DNA from: Anaerolineae bacterium
Lineage (GTDB): Bacteria > Chloroflexota > Anaerolineae > J102
NCBI GenBank assembly: GCA_026992375.1
Contig: JALXAF010000301.1
Span: 1 to 17,257 of the forward strand
Reading direction: 5' to 3'
DNA: 17,257 nt
The number at the start of each line of letters is the position of its first letter. Positions within the stretch are counted from its first letter, which is position 1. Shown here one piece after another: positions 1 to 6,903 of the stretch. The position numbers were made by a program, and so were the translations under genes. The notes beneath the pieces are model-generated. The model ran no database searches and was not told where the DNA came from. It worked only from the letters and a program-made list of their open reading frames with translations.

Positions 1-100
1 CGAGGAAACACGGATAAAATCTTTTGGGTGTGTCCAAAAATGAGTTGGGGCCAGTCGGGCGTTTTTGCCGCATGATGAATGTTCACAAAACAAATCGCCT

Positions 101-229
101 TAGTGGCGTTCGCCACGTCCGCCCGGCGATGAAGTCGCCGGGCTACAGAACAGCGCCGGATAAATCCGGCTAAGCCCCGCAGGGGCGCTGTTTCTAGCCG
201 GGGGACTTTATCCCCCGGCGCTGGCGGCG
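101..229. repeat. Composite palindromic repeat, copy A
   Basis: This unit matches 9553-9699 in two blocks: 101-138 with 9553-9590, and 174-229 with 9644-9699, with very few mismatches. It is a chain of hairpins: 121-143 (9-bp stem, GCCCGGCGA/TCGCCGGGC), 154-170 (GCCGGAT/ATCCGGC), 174-187 (GCCCC/GGGGC) and 197-219 (GCCGGGGGA/CCCCCGGC). Outer arms ACAGCGCC and GGCGCTGT (about 149-156 and 183-190) enclose two of them. The structure suggests a REP/BIME-like intergenic repeat rather than a gene. What mobilises it is not visible here. Confidence 0.85.
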
Positions 230-281
230 TTGCTGTTTCTTCAACCGAAATTGGACACATCCATTTGAAACTGCTGAAGAT

Positions 282-305
282 GACGTTTGACGCTTGACGT
301 TTGAC
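282..305. repeat. TTGACGTTTGAC-type short repeat
   Basis: GACGTTTGACGCTTGACGTTTGAC contains two copies of GACGTTTGAC separated by a short GCTT spacer. The same word occurs in inverse orientation at 4804-4822 and as both arms of the perfect hairpin at 6740-6786. All three sites are intergenic. Confidence 0.65.
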
Positions 306-390
306 ATTCCTGGCATGTCGTCCATTGGCGGCTCTTGCCTGCAAGGTCTGACATGGGAGCTGCTTCGTTACGTTGGATGCGGGTCGCTTT

Positions 391-2172
391 TCAGGCGACG
401 ATGCGCCAGGCTTGCAGGTTAAGGAGCAGGAGGGAAAGAAACAGGAGGGGAAGCAGCAGACGCTGCCGGGGGCCGAGCAGAGTCTCCCATCCCAGCAAAA
501 GCAGGATGGCGATGGGGGCCAGGGCCGGAAAGAGGTAGCGACCTTGGGGCTGCCAAGCGTGGCCCAGCATGGGCAGCCATGTTTGCAAAAGGATAAGGGA
601 GAACGCTAAAAGTGAGAAAATCAGGATGCCCGCATCGGGCGAGGAGCGGCCGCGCAGCAGGTTTTGCAGCATTTGGGCGATGCCGATGGCCGCGGCCAGG
701 GTGGCGGCGGCTAAAAACAGGTAGGTGAACCAGGGATAGGGGCGGGAGAGCCATCCGAAGTCGCCCCAGAAGCTGGCCCAGGTGAAGGCCGCGTAGAGCC
801 CGTAGCGCAGCAAGGAGGGGATATCCCATACGCCCGCAGTGAGAAGATGGTCGAAGTAGCCGGCGGGCAGGGGCAGCGTTCGTTCCAGCCGGATGAAGAG
901 GGGCTGTCCCAGAGGGGCGGGCGTACGGCCATGGCCGTTATCGAGCAAGGGGGCGCCAGCGGCGTCGACGAGGTCGAGTTGCAGATGGGCCTCGCCCGCG
1001 GGCAGCAGGGCGCTGACGCTGATGTACTGGCTTTGGGGCGCGAGGCGCAGGACGCAGGTTCGAGGTTGGGCGGAGAGGGGGCAGGCGGTTTCGACGCTGC
1101 GTTGGCCGTCGTCGAGGCGCAGGGTAAGCTCTCGGCCTCGGCCCGAGACCCGGGCCGAGAGCGTCAGGAGTTGGCCCTGGCGCTGCAAGATGCGTTTGCC
1201 GCTGATGATCTGGACGATCCGGGCGGGGGAATCCTGCGCCTGCAAGAAGAGATGACCCGTTTCGCGGGTGCGGGAGGCGTTTTGCCAGCGCCAGCCCGCG
1301 GCTCGATGGGGGTTGGGGAGGAGCAACGCCAGCAAGAGCAGCGACGCCGCGCCGCACATCCACAACAGCCAGCGCGGCGGCTGAGCGAGGTGGATGCCGC
1401 GTGCACCCGCTGCAGATGGCGCGAAGAAGGCCCATCGCACCAGAACCAGCGGCCACAGGTAGAGCAGGCTCAGGTCGATTAGCCCCGGCCCGATGAGCGC
1501 CAGGGCCAGGGCCAGCGCCCAGGCCCAACGTGAGCGGGCCAGGGCCAGCGTCGAGAAGGTCAGGGCTCCCCACAGGATGGTGAGGGCGTCGTTGTTGAGG
1601 CTGCCGCCGATGAAGCCGACCATGGGCGCGAGCCCGACCAGCAGTCCCACCCCAAGCTGGCGTTGGGGGGCGTCGGGCCACAGACGGGCGGCCAGAAACA
1701 GAATCGTGGCGGTGGTCAGCAGGCGTAGCATCGCCGAGAGGATGCGCAGCCAGCGCATCTGGGCCGCGGGCGTCATCGAACGCCAGTGGGGATACAGCCG
1801 CAGCCAGGCCGCGGCCAGGGCGTAGTAGCCCGGCGGTTTCCGCCCGATCTGCAGGCCGCTGGCCGCCAGTTCGGGGGTTTGGGCCAGCTCGCCCGCGGGC
1901 TTCTCGCCCGGATGCAGGTATTCCCGCCAGCCGTTGCGCTCCAGGCTGGCGAGAATGGCGTTCCAGTGCTGCGGCGTGATGTCCGCCCGGGTTGGCGTGC
2001 GCCCCAATTCGGCGTAGAGCCGCACATAGAGATAATGCGACGGCTCGTCGGGCGCTGTCCAGGGGGGCGTCACCCGCCACCAGATGACGCTTTGCAGCAA
2101 GGTGAGCAGCAAGACCGCGCCCCAGAGGAGAACGTTGCGCTTGCGCACAGGGGACGCGCCGGGCTGGTTCAC
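391..2172 (-). CDS. DUF2142-like / GT-C type multi-span membrane protein
   Basis: The 593-residue product starts with a membrane segment (about 13-32) followed by WTAPDEPSHYLYV (38-50). This is the Asp/Glu-bearing first-loop motif typical of DUF2142 and related GT-C glycosyltransferase-fold proteins. Further family signs are KPPGYYALAA near 112, GGSLNNDALT near 189, and QGRYLFPALAP near the C-terminus. Between the two hydrophobic halves lies a long polar, beta-rich stretch (about 288-440), probably extracytoplasmic. GT-C members use lipid-linked sugar donors on the outer face of the membrane; that role here is inference. The start is GTG, whose last two bases lie in the TGA stop of the upstream Wzz-like gene (GTGA), implying translational coupling. 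It is the last gene of the four-gene operon. Substrate unknown. Confidence 0.75.
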   Translation of the reverse strand: MNQPGASPVRKRNVLLWGAVLLLTLLQSVIWWRVTPPWTAPDEPSHYLYVRLYAELGRTPTRADITPQHWNAILASLERNGWREYLHPGEKPAGELAQTPELAASGLQIGRKPPGYYALAAAWLRLYPHWRSMTPAAQMRWLRILSAMLRLLTTATILFLAARLWPDAPQRQLGVGLLVGLAPMVGFIGGSLNNDALTILWGALTFSTLALARSRWAWALALALALIGPGLIDLSLLYLWPLVLVRWAFFAPSAAGARGIHLAQPPRWLLWMCGAASLLLLALLLPNPHRAAGWRWQNASRTRETGHLFLQAQDSPARIVQIISGKRILQRQGQLLTLSARVSGRGRELTLRLDDGQRSVETACPLSAQPRTCVLRLAPQSQYISVSALLPAGEAHLQLDLVDAAGAPLLDNGHGRTPAPLGQPLFIRLERTLPLPAGYFDHLLTAGVWDIPSLLRYGLYAAFTWASFWGDFGWLSRPYPWFTYLFLAAATLAAAIGIAQMLQNLLRGRSSPDAGILIFSLLAFSLILLQTWLPMLGHAWQPQGRYLFPALAPIAILLLLGWETLLGPRQRLLLPLLFLSLLLLNLQAWRIVA

Positions 2173-3380
2173 CGCCGTTCGTCAGTCGCGGCCTGGCCGT
2201 CGGCGGCCCTCTCGTTTTCGCCTCCGAGGTAGACTGCGATGACGGCCAGGAAGAGGCCGCCCAGCAATCCCGCCGTCAGGGCCAGGGCCATGTTTAGCAG
2301 CCAGTTGGGTTGTGATGGTTGTTCGGGCGGAAGCGCCTCCGCCATCTGATGCACTCGCTGTCCCTCGACAATGCGTTTCACTTCCAGTTCGATCTGCTTG
2401 TTTTCCATCGTCTTGACCGAATTGTACCACACGCCGCGAGTTCGCTGGATGTTTTCGCGCTCTTGCAACAGTTTCGCCACTTTTTCTTGCAATGTCAGTA
2501 GTCGGGCGTTCTGGGCATCCAGATCGGATTGCACCCGCGGCTTTAGTTCCGCAAGGGTGTGATCGAGTTGCTGATGGGACATGTTTTGCAGCACAGCAAA
2601 ATCGAGTCCATAAACCGAGAGTTCAGGCGTATTCAGCAGCATCAGATGCACGTTGTCCTCACCTGCCTGGATGGCTGACGCCACCGTATCGATCTTGTTC
2701 AGAAAGACGGTCAAATTCGCCACATCCGTGCTGACAATGGCCAATTCATGTTTGATGGCGCTTTGGTTGCCAAACACCTGATCATTCGTGGCGGCCAGAT
2801 CGCCGGTAAAGCCCAGTCCGATGCCGTACTGAGCCCGAAACGCCCGCCATTTCTCATCCCATTCGTCGAAGGATTGGCGGACGTCACTGGCGGCGTCGGC
2901 AAATGCGTCCTGGCTGCCAGCGTAGCTATCGGCGACGGTTTCGGGCAGGGCTGCAGCCAGGGCGTTGGCCAGCAGGGCCGCGTCATGGGGATCGGACGCT
3001 TTGACGCTGATGGTGAATAACGATCCCGCTCCCGGCTTGACTGTGGTGGCCGCGATGAGCTCCTGCGGGTCGTACGCGCGGCTGAGCTGTCCCTCCACGC
3101 TGAATAACGCGAGCTCCGCGGTCTTTTGGGTTTTCACCAGCGGCATCACCTCGGCCCGCCAATCGAAGCGCAGGTCTACGATGTCATACACTTTGTTATC
3201 CCAGCGCCAGGCCAGTTGCGGCTTGGGGGCGATCATGGTGACGCTGGCCGTATAGCGCACCGGGGTAAGGAAGGAAAACAGGATGGCCGCCAACAGGGCG
3301 ACAGCGGCGGGGATGACGATGAGTTTCCAGTGTTGTCCCAACCGGCGCAAATAAAGGGAAAATCGGAATGGTTGGTCCAT
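2169..3380 (-). CDS. Wzz/GumC-type polysaccharide co-polymerase (chain-length determinant)
   Basis: The 403-residue protein has the classic co-polymerase layout. There is a short cytoplasmic N-terminus, a membrane segment at about 20-39, and a large extracytoplasmic region. The latter has helical, heptad-like stretches (about 285-345, for example LDAQNARLLTLQEKVAKLL). A Pro-rich run (LPPEQPSQP) then leads into the second membrane segment (about 360-386). The tail is short and polar, with no Walker motifs, so no fused tyrosine kinase. Such proteins set chain length or assist export of surface polysaccharides. Its stop overlaps the next gene's GTG start, and it begins 6 nt after the PAP2 gene. 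No Shine-Dalgarno sequence is evident, which fits coupling. No Wzy or Wzx lies in view. Confidence 0.82.
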   Translation of the reverse strand: MDQPFRFSLYLRRLGQHWKLIVIPAAVALLAAILFSFLTPVRYTASVTMIAPKPQLAWRWDNKVYDIVDLRFDWRAEVMPLVKTQKTAELALFSVEGQLSRAYDPQELIAATTVKPGAGSLFTISVKASDPHDAALLANALAAALPETVADSYAGSQDAFADAASDVRQSFDEWDEKWRAFRAQYGIGLGFTGDLAATNDQVFGNQSAIKHELAIVSTDVANLTVFLNKIDTVASAIQAGEDNVHLMLLNTPELSVYGLDFAVLQNMSHQQLDHTLAELKPRVQSDLDAQNARLLTLQEKVAKLLQERENIQRTRGVWYNSVKTMENKQIELEVKRIVEGQRVHQMAEALPPEQPSQPNWLLNMALALTAGLLGGLFLAVIAVYLGGENERAADGQAATDERR

Positions 3381-3386
3381 AAATCG

Positions 3387-3911
3387 TTATAGATAAAGAG
3401 AGGATGCGGCGATGAGGATGACGCCGACAATGGCCCCGATAAGCCAGCCTGCGATGATGTCGCCGAGATAATGCACGCCCAGCGCCACCCGGGCCCAGAT
3501 GCAGATCAGCGAAATAAACCAGAACAGAGCAGCGTATTGCGGAAAGATCCACGCACCAAAGAGGGGCAGCGTGCCCATGCGGGTGGCGTGACCGCTGGGA
3601 AAGGCGTGACGATCATAACCTTTGCTGTAAAAACCGTCCACTTCTTGTGGGCGGGGACGCTTGAGAGCGAATTTGATGCTATACGTGACGATGGCGGCGA
3701 TGATGGACGCCAGCAGCCAGAGCGCGATCTGCCAACGCCGCGGCGGTTGGAAGTAGATTATGCCCGCGAACCACAAAATCAGCCACAGCGGCCCGTCGCC
3801 CAGGTGCGCGGCCACCGAAGCGATAGCTTTGCCCAGGCGATGATCATCCACCCGCAGCGCCAGACTCCAACGCTGATCCAGCGCCTCAAGCCGTTGTATC
3901 AACCCGCTCAT
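3387..3911 (-). CDS. PAP2-family membrane phosphatase
   Basis: All three phosphatase motifs are present in 174 residues: K80-x6-R87-P88, the P105-S106-G107-H108 box, and R141-x5-H147-x3-D151. H108 and H147 are the expected nucleophile/acid pair. Hydrophobic segments around 42-54, 60-78, 112-122, 126-140 and 152-172 indicate an integral membrane enzyme. The family removes phosphate from lipid phosphates such as phosphatidate or polyprenyl diphosphates. Its place in an envelope operon suggests a lipid-carrier or glycolipid phosphate as substrate, which is inference. The ATG overlaps the upstream gene's TGA (ATGA at 3908-3911). Confidence 0.9.
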   Translation of the reverse strand: MSGLIQRLEALDQRWSLALRVDDHRLGKAIASVAAHLGDGPLWLILWFAGIIYFQPPRRWQIALWLLASIIAAIVTYSIKFALKRPRPQEVDGFYSKGYDRHAFPSGHATRMGTLPLFGAWIFPQYAALFWFISLICIWARVALGVHYLGDIIAGWLIGAIVGVILIAASSLYL

Positions 3912-4699
3912 GCACCCGTCTCCGTATGAGCTTCCATTCTGGCGCGCACCATCTCCAGTTGATGTGGCTTGTCGACATCCATGGCAAGATCGGCGTAGGG
4001 CGAGACGATGACATGCCCAGTGGCGTGCAGCAAACGCTCGCTGAGCGCCTCGGCGTCTTTGATGGAAAGCCGCCGGAAGAGAAATTTGACGATGGTCGAG
4101 AAGCCCAGCAGCCGGGCCTGCTGCCAGGCGCTCTTGCGTTTGGCCAGCAGCTCGCGCACCAACTGCTCGTTGTTGTGGACGATGGCGGTGCGCACGAAGA
4201 AGAGATCGCCGCCGCAGAATTTACCTTCGACGACGGGCACATACGAGCGGCGGGAATCGGGGAAAGCCGCCTCCATCACATCCCTCTCCACCACCGAATA
4301 GTAGAGGTCGCCTTCCAGGCCCTCGCATGTTTCTACAAACCAGGCGACGGTCGAAGGTTTGAGCGCGGGGATGTCAGCGGAGGCTGTGATGAAGAATTCG
4401 GCGTCAGGCTGATGCGCTTTAATGGCGTCTACGCCCGCCATGATGTTATCGAAATGCGCGTTTTGGTTGGGAACGTAAACGATGTCCGTTTCAAAATCGA
4501 CATTATCCTCCGGCCCCATGCCAACGATATAGATTTGATTCACCCGCCTGCTTTCGCGTAGCGCCTTGACCACCCAATAAACCATAGGCTTGCCGGCGAC
4601 AGGGATGAGGGATTTTCGTTCGACTCCCATGGCAATGGCCAATGGATCGGGATTTTCGGTGGAATAGCCTGCCAGAACCAATGCCGGATAGGTTTTCAT
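3908..4699 (-). CDS. MobA-like nucleotidyltransferase
   Basis: The 263-residue protein has an N-terminal Rossmann-like nucleotide-binding start (PALVLAGYS), then ERKSLIPVAGKPM (28-39) with the signature-loop lysine K29. A metal-binding Asp is seen in TASADIPAL (D109), and DVDKPHQLE (241-249) is a typical C-terminal signature of NTP transferases. The usual Gly-rich GGxGTR loop is replaced by a longer stretch (GYSTENPDPLAIAMG). A CDxG-like substrate motif is replaced by FCGGDLFFVR. Family members activate sugar- or alcohol-phosphates with NTP; the actual substrate cannot be told. It is first in the operon, with GGAG 6 nt before the ATG at 4697-4699. Assignment as a molybdopterin enzyme is unlikely given the neighbours. 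Confidence 0.8.
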   Translation of the reverse strand: MKTYPALVLAGYSTENPDPLAIAMGVERKSLIPVAGKPMVYWVVKALRESRRVNQIYIVGMGPEDNVDFETDIVYVPNQNAHFDNIMAGVDAIKAHQPDAEFFITASADIPALKPSTVAWFVETCEGLEGDLYYSVVERDVMEAAFPDSRRSYVPVVEGKFCGGDLFFVRTAIVHNNEQLVRELLAKRKSAWQQARLLGFSTIVKFLFRRLSIKDAEALSERLLHATGHVIVSPYADLAMDVDKPHQLEMVRARMEAHTETGA

Positions 4700-4803
4700 G
4701 ACGGACTCCAGGAGATGTGTAATAATTTCATAAGTTCAGTAACCATGCGGCTTATACGTCAGACTGTGACGCCGGAGCCGCCAACAGGCGACGTGATAAG
4801 ACT

Positions 4804-4822
4804 GTGAAACGTCAAACGTCAA
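4804..4822. repeat. TTGACGTTTGAC-type short repeat (inverse)
   Basis: GAAACGTCAAACGTCAAGA is the reverse complement of the word seen at 282-305 and matches the left arm of the hairpin at 6740-6753. It stands alone here, without a second arm. Confidence 0.6.
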
Positions 4823-4843
4823 GACATGACGCACCTTTTTCAT

Positions 4844-4925
4844 GTGTCATTCTGAGTGAAGCGAAGAATCTCATCTTCTACAAATGGAGAGTTTCTTCGG
4901 TCGCTTCACTCCCTCAGAATGACAC
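4844..4925. repeat. Long imperfect inverted repeat (GTCATTCTGAG family)
   Basis: The left arm, 4844-4872, begins GTGTCATTCTGAGTGAAGCG. The right arm, 4887-4925, is its complement with two 3-nt internal bulges. The loop is about 14 nt. From memory, GTCATTCTGAG..GAAGCGAAGAATCTC is a word found between genes in many bacterial genomes; that recollection was not checked. It lies in the leader/upstream region of the envelope operon. Confidence 0.8.
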
Positions 4926-5041
4926 AACAACGGCTATTTTCAAAACTGCTATGTTGGATTGCAGGAGGTAACGTCTCTCAACATCTGATTATAGTTCAAA
5001 ATCGTTTGATGTGAGAAAAACATGCGACGTATGAGGGCGAT

Positions 5042-5950
5042 CTACGCCGGCCCGAGCTCCTCCGGCGGCTTGCCTTGCCAGATCATCTGCGCCAGGCGTT
5101 GCCCGGTGGGTGTGGCCGCCAGTCCGCCCTCCGCGGTCTCCTTGAAACGAGGATCCATGAGTCGCCCGATGCGGGCCATGGCGTCGATGACCTCATCGGG
5201 CGGAATCACGCTCTCGATGCCCGCCATGGCCATATCGACGGCGATGAAACATTGCGCTGCACCCGCGGCGTTGCGTTTGACGCAGGGAACCTCCACTAGC
5301 CCAGCCACGGGATCGCACACCAATCCCAGCATGTTCTTGAGGGTGATGGCGACAGCCTGGCCCGATTGACGCGGCGTTCCCCCCAGCAGCTCCACCGCAG
5401 CCGCGGCGGCCATGGCCGCGGCGCTGCCCGTTTCGGCCTGACATCCGCCCGCAGCGCCCGAGATGCTGGCCCGGCGGGCGATGACCGCGCCTACGCTGCT
5501 GGCGGTGAACAGAGCGTTCACCAATTGCGCATCACTAAAGCCGTAAGCCTCTTGCAAGGTGAGCAGCACCCCGGGCAGGATGCCCGCGGAGCCCGCGGTG
5601 GGCGTGGCCACGATGCACCCCATGCCCGAGTTCACCTCGTTGACGGCCATTGCCCGGGCGATGGCCCGGCTGAGGAGCGGGCCGGTGATGGGCTGATAGC
5701 CCTCCTCCAGCCGTTGCCATAAGCGCCAGGCGGCGCCCCCGCTGATGCCGCTGAGGGACTCCACGGGGCGAGAAACGCCCTCCTCGGTGCTCTGACGCAT
5801 GACTAGCAGACGGTTGTGCATTAGCTCCCATACGGTTTGCCGGTCGCGACCGCTCTGCTCGACCTCGCGGGCGATGGCGATCTCGTGGATGGGTTGGCCT
5901 TGCGCTTCGGCCAGGGTGATGAGTTCGGCCAGAGAATCGAACATGATCAT
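5042..5950 (-). CDS. sdaAA: L-serine dehydratase, alpha subunit
   Basis: The 302-residue subunit supplies the iron-sulfur active site for deamination of L-serine to pyruvate and ammonia. Seen directly: SGMGCIVATPTAGSAG (108-123), ISGAAGGCQAETGSA (163-177) and LVCDPVAGLVEVPCVKRN (210-227). Of C112, C170, C212 and C223, the last three are the expected [4Fe-4S] ligands. Length and motif order match the Bacillus-type alpha subunit, not the single-chain enterobacterial enzyme. It follows sdaAB with a 9-nt gap, so the two are co-transcribed. Two ATG codons lie close together (5950 and 5944). I kept the first; no strong Shine-Dalgarno sequence separates them. Confidence 0.95.
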   Translation of the reverse strand: MIMFDSLAELITLAEAQGQPIHEIAIAREVEQSGRDRQTVWELMHNRLLVMRQSTEEGVSRPVESLSGISGGAAWRLWQRLEEGYQPITGPLLSRAIARAMAVNEVNSGMGCIVATPTAGSAGILPGVLLTLQEAYGFSDAQLVNALFTASSVGAVIARRASISGAAGGCQAETGSAAAMAAAAAVELLGGTPRQSGQAVAITLKNMLGLVCDPVAGLVEVPCVKRNAAGAAQCFIAVDMAMAGIESVIPPDEVIDAMARIGRLMDPRFKETAEGGLAATPTGQRLAQMIWQGKPPEELGPA

Positions 5951-5959
5951 ACACCAGGA

Positions 5960-6670
5960 TTATGAATGGGCAAGCCGGGGGATGTGGCGCGCCCAACGCA
6001 CCCAATCGTAGTCCTCCAGAGCTTCCACAAGGACATCGGGGATGGGATCATCGGTTTCGAAGACCTGAATGGCCTCGCCACCCCGCTGTTTGCGCTCGAC
6101 GCGAGAGAAGGCGATGTTGAGGCGATGGTGCAGAAACAGGCCCGTGATGACGTGAATGGTTCCCGGACGATCTTCTGCAGCCACCAGCAGGGTCTCCTGC
6201 TCGCCCGTAAAGTGAATGGGATATTCATCCACCGCCTGGATTTCCACCATGCCGCCGCCGATGGAAGCCCCAATCACCTTCACCACCCGCTCGCCAGTTT
6301 CCAGAACCATGCTCACCGAGTTGGGGTGAGCGTCTTCACCCAGGTCTACGATGCGGAAAACCACGTCCATGCCCGCATCTCGGGCCAGTTCCAGGCTCTG
6401 ACGAATGCGGGGATCAGAGGTCTCCATGTCCAACAGGCCCGCGACCAGCGCCCGATCGGTGCCATGTCCGCGGCCGGTGCGGGCGAAAGAGCCATGCAGG
6501 CCCAGGATTACCCGCTCGGGCTGAGCGCCGAGGATGGCCCGTCCCAGACGCCCCAGGCGCACTGCGCCCGCGGTGTGCGAGCTGGATGGGCCGACCATAA
6601 TCGGGCCAATGATGTCGAAAGCTGAAATCTGGCGTTTGGCGGGAGGCATGGCGGTGTCGAAAATCGGCAC
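5960..6670 (-). CDS. sdaAB: L-serine dehydratase, beta subunit
   Basis: The 236-residue partner carries GPSSSHTAGAVRLG (27-40) and GSFARTGRGHGTDRAL (60-75), hallmarks of the beta domain. A C-terminal ACT domain follows (about 159-230, starting ETLLVAAEDRPGTIHVITG). ACT domains usually bind amino acids and in this family help sense serine. The frame opens with GTG at 6668-6670, preceded by a weak GGA 5 nt upstream. An alternative ATG at 6649 (starting MPPAKRQ) lacks any ribosome site, so GTG is preferred but not certain. The upstream region contains the small inverted-repeat element at 6691-6803. Confidence 0.94.
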   Translation of the reverse strand: MPIFDTAMPPAKRQISAFDIIGPIMVGPSSSHTAGAVRLGRLGRAILGAQPERVILGLHGSFARTGRGHGTDRALVAGLLDMETSDPRIRQSLELARDAGMDVVFRIVDLGEDAHPNSVSMVLETGERVVKVIGASIGGGMVEIQAVDEYPIHFTGEQETLLVAAEDRPGTIHVITGLFLHHRLNIAFSRVERKQRGGEAIQVFETDDPIPDVLVEALEDYDWVRWARHIPRLAHS

Positions 6671-6690
6671 GGTTCCGATCGTCGTTCCTG

Positions 6691-6803
6691 CATCTTTACA
6701 ATTTCATGGGGTCAACGCCTGGCAAAGCACAACGTAAAGCGTCAAACGTCAAAGCGTGGCGAAGAGGTTCTTTTTGACGTTTGACGGAGAAATTGTAAAG
6801 ATG
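6691..6803. repeat. 113-bp nested inverted-repeat element (MITE-like)
   Basis: Perfect 15-bp inverted ends, CATCTTTACAATTTC (6691-6705) and GAAATTGTAAAGATG (6789-6803), bracket a second perfect 14-bp inverted pair, CGTCAAACGTCAAA (6740-6753) and TTTGACGTTTGACG (6773-6786), with a 19-nt loop. No target-site duplication is apparent at the flanks, so insertion is not proven. It sits 20 bp upstream of the sdaAB start and so lies in the promoter or leader of that operon. Confidence 0.8.
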
Positions 6804-6903
6804 GTTTTGAATGAGAATGAATCATGCCCGAAAATCAAAGGCGTGCGGGCGAAGGAAACGATGCTATTGTAACAAGTTTCGCGGCGCGAGGGAAAAGCGC
6901 CCA

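Larger units (their letters stand above)
1..390. other. Non-coding, repeat-rich flank
   Basis: I see no credible gene here. The stretch holds repeat copy A (101-229), a direct/inverted array of TTGACGTTTGAC-like units (282-305), and a 15-nt word, ATGAATGTTCACAAA (75-89), that recurs at 9335-9349. A weak inverted pair (GGTGTGTCCAA near 28-38 and TTGGACACATCC near 251-262) brackets much of it. It lies downstream of the envelope operon, whose last gene stops at 391. No GC hairpin followed by a T tract is obvious, so I do not call a terminator. Confidence 0.7.
4700..5041. other. Non-coding gap with repeats
   Basis: No gene is supported between the envelope operon and sdaAA. The gap holds a TTGACGTTTGAC-type word (4804-4822, inverse strand) and a long imperfect hairpin (4844-4925). 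A minus-strand TATAAT at 4988-4993 has no good -35 partner. If used, it would give the envelope operon a leader of roughly 280 nt that includes the hairpin. Confidence 0.6.

Noticed and set aside
28..262. GGTGTGTCCAA / TTGGACACATCC as ends of a mobile element
   Set aside because: Only about 11 bases pair, with one mismatch, and there is no transposase or target duplication.
938..2080. 380-codon minus-strand open frame within the GT-C-like gene
   Set aside because: Arg/Pro/Ala-rich frame-shifted shadow; the 593-codon frame shows membrane segments and family motifs.
5022..5369. Plus-strand open frame opposite sdaAA
   Set aside because: Antisense shadow of a confidently identified serine dehydratase subunit.
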